A stretch of DNA of 8,970 nucleotides from Bacillota bacterium. Its GTDB lineage: Bacteria; Bacillota; Clostridia; Oscillospirales; Ruminococcaceae. Where the stretch lies: assembly GCA_023394255.1 (NCBI GenBank), contig JAEXAZ010000144.1:1-8970 (forward strand), written 5' to 3'. The position numbers were made by a program, and so were the translations under genes. Numbering within the stretch: position 1 is the stretch's first letter; the number at the start of each line of letters is the position of its first letter. The notes under the pieces were generated by a model. The model saw only the letters and a program-made list of their open reading frames with translations, ran no database searches and had not been told where the DNA came from. Shown here piece by piece: positions 5,348 to 8,970 of the stretch.

Positions 5348-6442
5348 TTGAATTCCGAAGTTGAAAACAGAAAGAGACGGGCTATGGTTGCAATGAGCGG
5401 CGGGGTGGACAGCTCTGTGGCCGCTCTTTTGATGACGCGTCACGGATATGACACCGCGGGGATTACGCTGCGGCTGTTTGCGAATGAGGATGTCGGCATC
5501 AGCCGGGAGAAAACCTGCTGTTCGCTGGAAGATGTGGAGGATGCGCGCAGCGTGGCCTATCAGCTGGGCATCCCGTTTCATGTATTTAATTTTTCAGACG
5601 CCTTTAAAACGCAGGTGATGGACCGGTTTGCGGCTGCATATCAGGCGGGCGCGACGCCGAACCCGTGCATTGACTGCAACCGGTTTATCAAGTTTGACAA
5701 GCTGATCTGGCGCGCAAGGCAGCTGGATTACGATTATGTTGTAACAGGGCACTATGCTGTCATTGAATACGATTCCGGTTCGGGGCGGTATCTGCTGAAA
5801 AAAGGGCTGGACCCGTCCAAAGACCAGAGCTATGTGCTCTATTCGCTCACGCAGGAGCAGCTCTCCAGAACGCTTTTTCCGCTGGGGCATATGAAAAAAT
5901 CCGAAGTGCGTGAACTGGCGGAGGAAAACGGGCTGGTGAACGCCCGCAAGCACGACAGCCAAGACATCTGCTTTGTTCCGGACGGGGATTATACCAAATT
6001 TTTGGAAACCTATTCCGGAAAGCCGCTGCAGCCCGGCCGTTTCATCGACCGGGACGGAAAAGCTCTGGGCGTATGCAGGGACCCCGTTTGCTATACAATC
6101 GGGCAGAGAAAGGGGCTTGGGCTTTCTTTTCCGGAGCCGATGTATGTCTGCGCGAAAAATACCGGGGAACGTACCGTCACGCTCGGGCCCGAAAAGGAAC
6201 TCTATTCCAAAACGCTGACGGCGGCCGATGTCAATCTGATCGCCTGTGCCGGGATCAAACAGCCGCTTCGTGTGCGGGCTAAAGTCCGCTACCGCCAGGA
6301 GGCACAGTGGGCGACTGCCGAGCAGACGGATGAAACACATTTCCGGTTGGACTTTGATTCTCCCCAGCGGGCGATTGCGGCGGGGCAGGCGGTCGTGCTT
6401 TACGACGGTGATGTCGTTATCGGCGGCGGCACGATCGAATAG
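5348..6442 (+). CDS. mnmA: tRNA-specific 2-thiouridylase MnmA
   Basis: MnmA adenylates U34 of tRNA-Lys, -Glu and -Gln and replaces O2 with sulfur delivered as persulfide through cysteine desulfurase. The 364-residue protein has the PP-loop SGGVDSS at 17-23, catalytic Cys110 in NPCIDCNRFIKF, the KDQSYVLYSL tRNA-contact block at 158-167, and the second catalytic Cys208 in SQDICFVPDG. GQRKGLG and the C-terminal beta-barrel (RVRAKVRYR to VVLYDGDVVIGGG) complete the family. The segment TCCSLEDVEDAR at 56-67 is the longer form common in Clostridia. The start at TTG 5348 has GGTGA at 5336-5340, seven bases upstream. The alternative ATG at 5384 (MVAMSGG) has only a weak AAAGAGA and would also give a complete enzyme. 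The gene stands alone here, without the iscS partner often adjacent in Clostridia, so the sulfur donor must be encoded elsewhere. Confidence 0.95.
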   Translation: MNSEVENRKRRAMVAMSGGVDSSVAALLMTRHGYDTAGITLRLFANEDVGISREKTCCSLEDVEDARSVAYQLGIPFHVFNFSDAFKTQVMDRFAAAYQAGATPNPCIDCNRFIKFDKLIWRARQLDYDYVVTGHYAVIEYDSGSGRYLLKKGLDPSKDQSYVLYSLTQEQLSRTLFPLGHMKKSEVRELAEENGLVNARKHDSQDICFVPDGDYTKFLETYSGKPLQPGRFIDRDGKALGVCRDPVCYTIGQRKGLGLSFPEPMYVCAKNTGERTVTLGPEKELYSKTLTAADVNLIACAGIKQPLRVRAKVRYRQEAQWATAEQTDETHFRLDFDSPQRAIAAGQAVVLYDGDVVIGGGTIE

Positions 6443-6465
6443 CGCCATAATCAGACACAGCAGCG

Positions 6466-6499
6466 GGCCGGATGGGGTTTAACCATCCGGCCGTGTTTT
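6466..6499 (+). terminator. Rho-independent terminator of mnmA
   Basis: GGCCGGATGG (6466-6475) pairs perfectly with CCATCCGGCC (6483-6492) over a seven-base loop. GTGTTTTC follows, a T-rich but short tail. It lies 23 bases after the mnmA stop. Confidence 0.75.
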
Positions 6500-6557
6500 C
6501 ATACTGTTTTTTCGGAGATCCTAAAATTCATGTAATATTTGGCAGGGCTGGAATTAA

Positions 6558-6563
6558 TATAAT
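6558..6563 (+). promoter_or_regulatory. Candidate -10 box of the AI-2E transporter operon
   Basis: A perfect TATAAT sits 43 bases before the proposed start, after the mnmA terminator. No good -35 is found at 16-18 bases; TTGGCA at 6539-6544 is only 13 bases away. The call is therefore weak, although a promoter is expected here because of the terminator upstream. Confidence 0.4.
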
Positions 6564-6589
6564 AACAGATCGGAAGAATCATGGGAGCT

Positions 6590-6599
6590 AAGGAGGTGA
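6590..6599 (+). promoter_or_regulatory. Perfect Shine-Dalgarno AAGGAGGTGA preceding an ATT start
   Basis: AAGGAGGTGA is fully complementary to the 3' end of typical Firmicutes 16S rRNA. AGGAGG ends nine bases before the ATT at 6606, a normal initiation distance. No ATG, GTG or TTG in the transporter frame lies between the in-frame TGA at 6597 and the internal GTG at 6699. Confidence 0.8.
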
Positions 6600-6605
6600 A
6601 CCGAC

Positions 6606-7769
6606 ATTTTTGAGTTTAACCATAAAAATATCAGAATCATTGCCGGGCTTGCCGGCGGCGCAATCCTGTTTTCGTGGGCCCTGCGTAACCTTTCGGAAGT
6701 GTTCCGGATTGCGGGCATTCTGGTTGGAATCGCGGCGCCGTTTCTGGTGGGGCTCTGCATCGCGTTTATTTTGAATGTCCCCATGCGGGCGGTCGAAAGC
6801 GAGCTGTTTCCGGCAAAACTTCAAAAAAAGCACCCCAAACTGTATCATGCGCGCCGCCCAATCAGCTTGGTATTTACCATCCTGCTGGTGATCGCGGTGG
6901 TGTTTCTCGCACTTTTTATCGTGATTCCGGAGGTGGGGCGCACCTTTCAGACTTTGCGGGCCGGGATTCCGGGGTTTGTAAACCGCATCCGTTCGTGGTG
7001 GGCCGTTCTTGCGCTTCAGCTGCCGGAACTGAACAACTGGGTTTCCGGCACCCAGCCGGAATGGGATAAGATTATCGAAACGGTCTTCGGCTTTTTGCAA
7101 AACGGCGCCACCAGCATTTTTCAATCGACGATGGGAATTGCCACGTCCGTGTTCAGCAGTATCCTGAATTTCTTTATCGGGTTTGTCTTTGCAATCTATG
7201 TGCTCCTGCGCAAGGACCTTCTCGCGCGTCAGTGCAGAAAACTGCTTTATGCTTATCTGCCGGAGAGATTTGCCGACGAAACGATACGGATCGGCAGGCT
7301 TGCAAACCGGACATTTTCAAAATTTATTTCCGGCCAGTGCCTGGAGGCGATGATTCTGGGAATCTTGTTTTTCGCCGCCATGTCTATTTTCCGGTTCCCT
7401 TACGCCATGATGATATCGGTACTGATCGCGTTTACCGCGCTGATTCCGGTTTTCGGGGCCTTTATCGGCTGTGCGGTCGGCGTATTGATGATTCTTGTGA
7501 GCAGCCCGATTCAGGCGCTGTGGTTTCTGGTACTGTTTCTGGTTCTCCAGCAGCTGGAAAACAATCTGATCTATCCGCGTGTTGTGGGGAATTCCGTAGG
7601 GCTTCCCGCGATGTGGGTGATGTTCGCGGTGCTGATCGGCGGCAGCATGTTCGGCGTTGCGGGAATGCTTTTCATGGTACCCCTCTGCTCGGTGCTCTAT
7701 GCGCTGCTCCGGGAATCGGTCAACCGCAAGCTTCTCAAAAAGCAAACGCCGTTTCGCAAATTTGAATGA
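6606..7769 (+). CDS. AI-2E/PerM-family (YtvI-like) membrane transporter, apparent ATT start
   Basis: This polytopic membrane protein has the AI-2E transporter family layout. With the start at 6606 it has 387 residues. Segments from the N terminus are TM1 (IIAGLAGGAILFSWAL), TM2 (IAAPFLVGLCIAFILNV), TM3 (LVFTILLVIAVVFLALFIV), an extracytoplasmic region with amphipathic helices, then TM4-TM8 including FISGQCLEAMILGILFF, ALIPVFGAFIG and LENNLIYPRVVGNSVGLP, which are the family's most conserved blocks. Members export diverse small solutes or act as Na+/H+ antiporters; autoinducer-2 transport is shown for few, so the substrate is open. The first conventional start, GTG 6699, would remove TM1 and has no ribosome binding site. 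Upstream codons read FEFNHKNIR then TM1, the usual N terminus of clostridial relatives, so ATT at 6606 behind a perfect Shine-Dalgarno is preferred. A one-base error or frameshift in the T5 run at 6607-6611 is the alternative. It is followed by the esterase gene after 40 bases. Confidence 0.85.
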   Translation: MFEFNHKNIRIIAGLAGGAILFSWALRNLSEVFRIAGILVGIAAPFLVGLCIAFILNVPMRAVESELFPAKLQKKHPKLYHARRPISLVFTILLVIAVVFLALFIVIPEVGRTFQTLRAGIPGFVNRIRSWWAVLALQLPELNNWVSGTQPEWDKIIETVFGFLQNGATSIFQSTMGIATSVFSSILNFFIGFVFAIYVLLRKDLLARQCRKLLYAYLPERFADETIRIGRLANRTFSKFISGQCLEAMILGILFFAAMSIFRFPYAMMISVLIAFTALIPVFGAFIGCAVGVLMILVSSPIQALWFLVLFLVLQQLENNLIYPRVVGNSVGLPAMWVMFAVLIGGSMFGVAGMLFMVPLCSVLYALLRESVNRKLLKKQTPFRKFE

Positions 7770-7809
7770 CGGCACTTGAAAAACCTGACAGAATGACGGG
7801 GGGATGACA

Positions 7810-8619
7810 GTGGCATTATTTACCTGCAGCTTTTATTCGAAAATTCTCTACACGACCGCAAAGGTGGAAGTGTTTTTGCCCACGCCGGACAGCAGCCAGT
7901 CGATGGGCATGAGCCTCGAGCAGCTTTACGCATCCAGGCCGCCCTATCCGGTCATTTATCTCCTGCACGGCATGTTCGGGGATGAGACCTCGTGGCTGCG
8001 CAAAACCCGGGTTGAACTTTATGCGCAGGAATACGGCTTCGCGCTTGTCATGCCCTACGGGGAGAACGGTTTTTATACCGATATGGCGCACGGGCAGCGC
8101 TGGTTCACCTATCTGACCGAGGAGCTGCCGCGCTTTGTGCGCATGAATTTCCGGATATCCGGAAGGCGGCAGGATACGTTCATTGCGGGGCTTTCCATGG
8201 GAGGATACGGCGCCTGCAAAGCCGCCCTGACAAATAACCGGCAGTACGCCGCCTTTGCGTCCCTTTCCGGGGCGGTCGATGTGGAGGAGCTGGCGCGCTT
8301 TGCGGTGGCGCAGGGCATCACACAGATTGCGGAGGATGTGTTGGGGGATCTGTCCCGCATTAAAGACAGCCCGGCGGATTTGCTAAGCCTGGCCGGGCGG
8401 TTAAAGCGAAAGGGAGACAGAATGCCGCCCGCATACATTGCCTGCGGCATTGACGACACGCTGTGTTACCCGATGAATCTGCACCTGAAGGCGGGGCTGG
8501 AAACACTGCAGTATCCAATGGTCTTTGTGCAGGGGCCGGGCAAACATGAATGGCGGTTTTGGGACCAGCAGATCGAACAGGCGGTTAAATGGTTCGCAAG
8601 GCTTCCGGACCCACAGTGA
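7810..8619 (+). CDS. EstA-like (tributyrin esterase / esterase D family) alpha/beta hydrolase
   Basis: This carboxylesterase belongs to the PF00756-type family and resembles streptococcal/lactococcal EstA, which cleaves short-chain acyl esters. Numbering from the ATG at 7804 (subtract two for the chosen start), the visible residues are YLLHGMFGDETSWL at 52-65 (oxyanion region), MPYGENGFYTD at 83-93, nucleophile Ser131 in AGLSMGGYGA, the acid in CGIDD (Asp217 or Asp218), and His248 in GKHEW. There is no signal peptide, so it is probably cytoplasmic. I prefer GTG 7810 over ATG 7804: the G-rich Shine-Dalgarno (7798-7803) abuts the ATG directly but lies six bases before the GTG. The resulting MALFTCSFYS also matches the usual family N terminus. 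The gap to the transporter gene is short and without a terminator, so the two are probably co-transcribed. The natural substrate is unknown; O-acetyl groups on sugars or short-chain lipids are possible. Confidence 0.9.
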   Translation: MALFTCSFYSKILYTTAKVEVFLPTPDSSQSMGMSLEQLYASRPPYPVIYLLHGMFGDETSWLRKTRVELYAQEYGFALVMPYGENGFYTDMAHGQRWFTYLTEELPRFVRMNFRISGRRQDTFIAGLSMGGYGACKAALTNNRQYAAFASLSGAVDVEELARFAVAQGITQIAEDVLGDLSRIKDSPADLLSLAGRLKRKGDRMPPAYIACGIDDTLCYPMNLHLKAGLETLQYPMVFVQGPGKHEWRFWDQQIEQAVKWFARLPDPQ

Positions 8620-8631
8620 TTTGCAGGGTAG

Positions 8632-8660
8632 GAATAATTGCTCAAAAAATGAAAATACTA
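8632..8660 (+). promoter_or_regulatory. Sigma-G-like forespore promoter of the gerA-type gene
   Basis: GAATA at 8632-8636 matches the sigma-G -35 pattern (GHATR). After 17 bases, AATACTA at 8654-8660 matches CATXHTA at every fixed position except the first. Transcription would start near 8667, leaving a 30-base leader. GerA-type operons are forespore-expressed under sigma G in Bacillus and Clostridium, which fits. Confidence 0.55.
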
Positions 8661-8679
8661 CAAAAACAAATTCGGCAAT

Positions 8680-8688
8680 AAGTGGGTG
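8680..8688 (+). promoter_or_regulatory. Shine-Dalgarno favouring the TTG start of the gerA-type gene
   Basis: AAGTGGGTG matches AAGGAGGTG at seven of nine bases and ends eight bases before the TTG at 8697. The ATG at 8721 has no such site before it. Confidence 0.5.
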
Positions 8689-8696
8689 CTGCTGCT

Positions 8697-8970
8697 TTGT
8701 TTAAGTATTTTTTCAGAAAAATGCGTTATTCAATCATAAAAAATCAAAAGACGCGACGGATCGATTCCGGCGCGCAGAACGGCCCGGACAAACCGGAAAA
8801 GAAATTGGCCGGCGGCCTTTCGGAAAATCTGGAAACGCTGAAAGCCGAGTTTCATAACAGCAGCGATCTGGTTGTGCGGGAATTTTCGTTTGATCATAAC
8901 CGGATCAGTGCCGCCGTTATTTATCTGGAAGGCCTTGTGAATTTAAGGATGATCAATGAGAGCATCATTG
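8697..8970 (+). CDS. GerA-family spore germination protein, N-terminal part (runs off the window)
   Basis: Ninety-one complete codons are visible. The segment LSENLETLKAEFHNSSDLVV (8817-8876), followed by REFSF, AAVIYLEGLVN and MINESII, is the N-terminal soluble domain of GerAA/GerKA/SpoVAF-type A subunits. In Bacillus and Clostridium these form germinant receptors with B and C subunits in the spore inner membrane and sense amino acids or sugars. Before it lies a positively charged leader (KYFFRKMRYSIIKNQKTRR) and a variable linker, as usual. The in-frame stop at 8679 bounds the gene. TTG 8697 is preferred for its ribosome binding site; ATG 8721 and GTG 8682 are alternatives. The upstream promoter looks sigma-G-dependent. 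The membrane domain lies beyond the window, so SpoVAF and receptor A subunits cannot be told apart. This gene is the main evidence that the organism forms spores. Confidence 0.85.
   Translation, partial: MFKYFFRKMRYSIIKNQKTRRIDSGAQNGPDKPEKKLAGGLSENLETLKAEFHNSSDLVVREFSFDHNRISAAVIYLEGLVNLRMINESII

Noticed and set aside
5341..5364. ATG at 5341 as the start of mnmA or of a leader peptide.
   Set aside because: It is in another frame, stops after seven codons, and GGTGA directly abuts it, leaving no spacing.
5594..6448. 284-codon open frame on the - strand across mnmA.
   Set aside because: mnmA on the + strand has all catalytic motifs; the antisense product has no recognisable domain.
6538..6556. 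TTGGCA before the transporter considered as a sigma-54 -24 element.
   Set aside because: No GC-containing -12 element follows at the required distance (GAATTA is present instead).
6581..6613. prfB-like programmed +1 frameshift as the main explanation of the transporter start.
   Set aside because: The Shine-Dalgarno is 11 bases from the TTT codon rather than three, while its distance to ATT 6606 is normal for initiation. Kept only as a lesser alternative.
7804..7809. ATG 7804 as the esterase start.
   Set aside because: The G6 Shine-Dalgarno ends at the base before this ATG. GTG 7810 has six-base spacing and gives the usual family N terminus. The difference is only two residues and not fully certain.
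8620..8696. Searched for a terminator between the esterase and the gerA-type gene.
   Set aside because: No convincing GC-rich hairpin with a T run is present; read-through from the esterase transcript is possible.

Overview
The window looks like chromosomal DNA of a spore-forming, moderately GC-rich member of the Clostridia, probably on the Ruminococcaceae/Oscillospirales side. This is inferred from the start of a GerA-type spore germination gene behind a sigma-G-like promoter, the strong AGGAGG-type ribosome binding sites, the frequent non-ATG starts (TTG, GTG and apparently ATT), a PC4/YdbC-type small protein, a clostridial-style MnmA and a DUF4867-like protein. Nothing indicates a plasmid, phage, insertion sequence or CRISPR array; the genes are mostly housekeeping or general accessory genes.

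Layout. (1) Positions 1-2046, + strand: the end of a one-carbon operon. It holds the C-terminal methylenetetrahydrofolate reductase part of a gene that is already open at the window edge, a methyltetrahydrofolate methyltransferase overlapping it by four bases, and a small glyoxalase/VOC gene. A terminator at 2064-2107 closes the operon. (2) 2116-3018, - strand: a lipoprotein with a CAP/YkwD domain on a long stalk of 13-residue repeats containing EAAAK. (3) 3019-3196: a divergent promoter region. (4) 3197-4440, + strand: a PC4-like ssDNA-binding protein joined by a one-base overlap to a type I L-asparaginase, closed by a terminator at 4448-4487. (5) 4489-5142, - strand: a 217-residue DUF4867-like protein of unknown function. 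(6) 5143-5347: a second divergent promoter region with an inverted repeat around a -10 box. (7) 5348-6442, + strand: mnmA (tRNA 2-thiouridylase), with a terminator at 6466-6499. (8) 6606-8619, + strand: an AI-2E-family membrane transporter that appears to start at ATT, then an EstA-like esterase 40 bases later. (9) 8632-8970, + strand: a sigma-G-like promoter and the first 91 codons of a GerA-family germination protein that runs off the window.

How they work together. The first two genes form a plausible methyl route: methylene-THF is reduced to methyl-THF, and the methyl group is passed to a corrinoid protein and onward, for example to homocysteine. The remaining genes form short independent units with no obvious shared pathway. 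I do not see a new multi-gene system. The observations most worth checking are the apparent ATT start of the transporter, the repeat stalk of the CAP lipoprotein, and the forespore-type promoter of the gerA gene.
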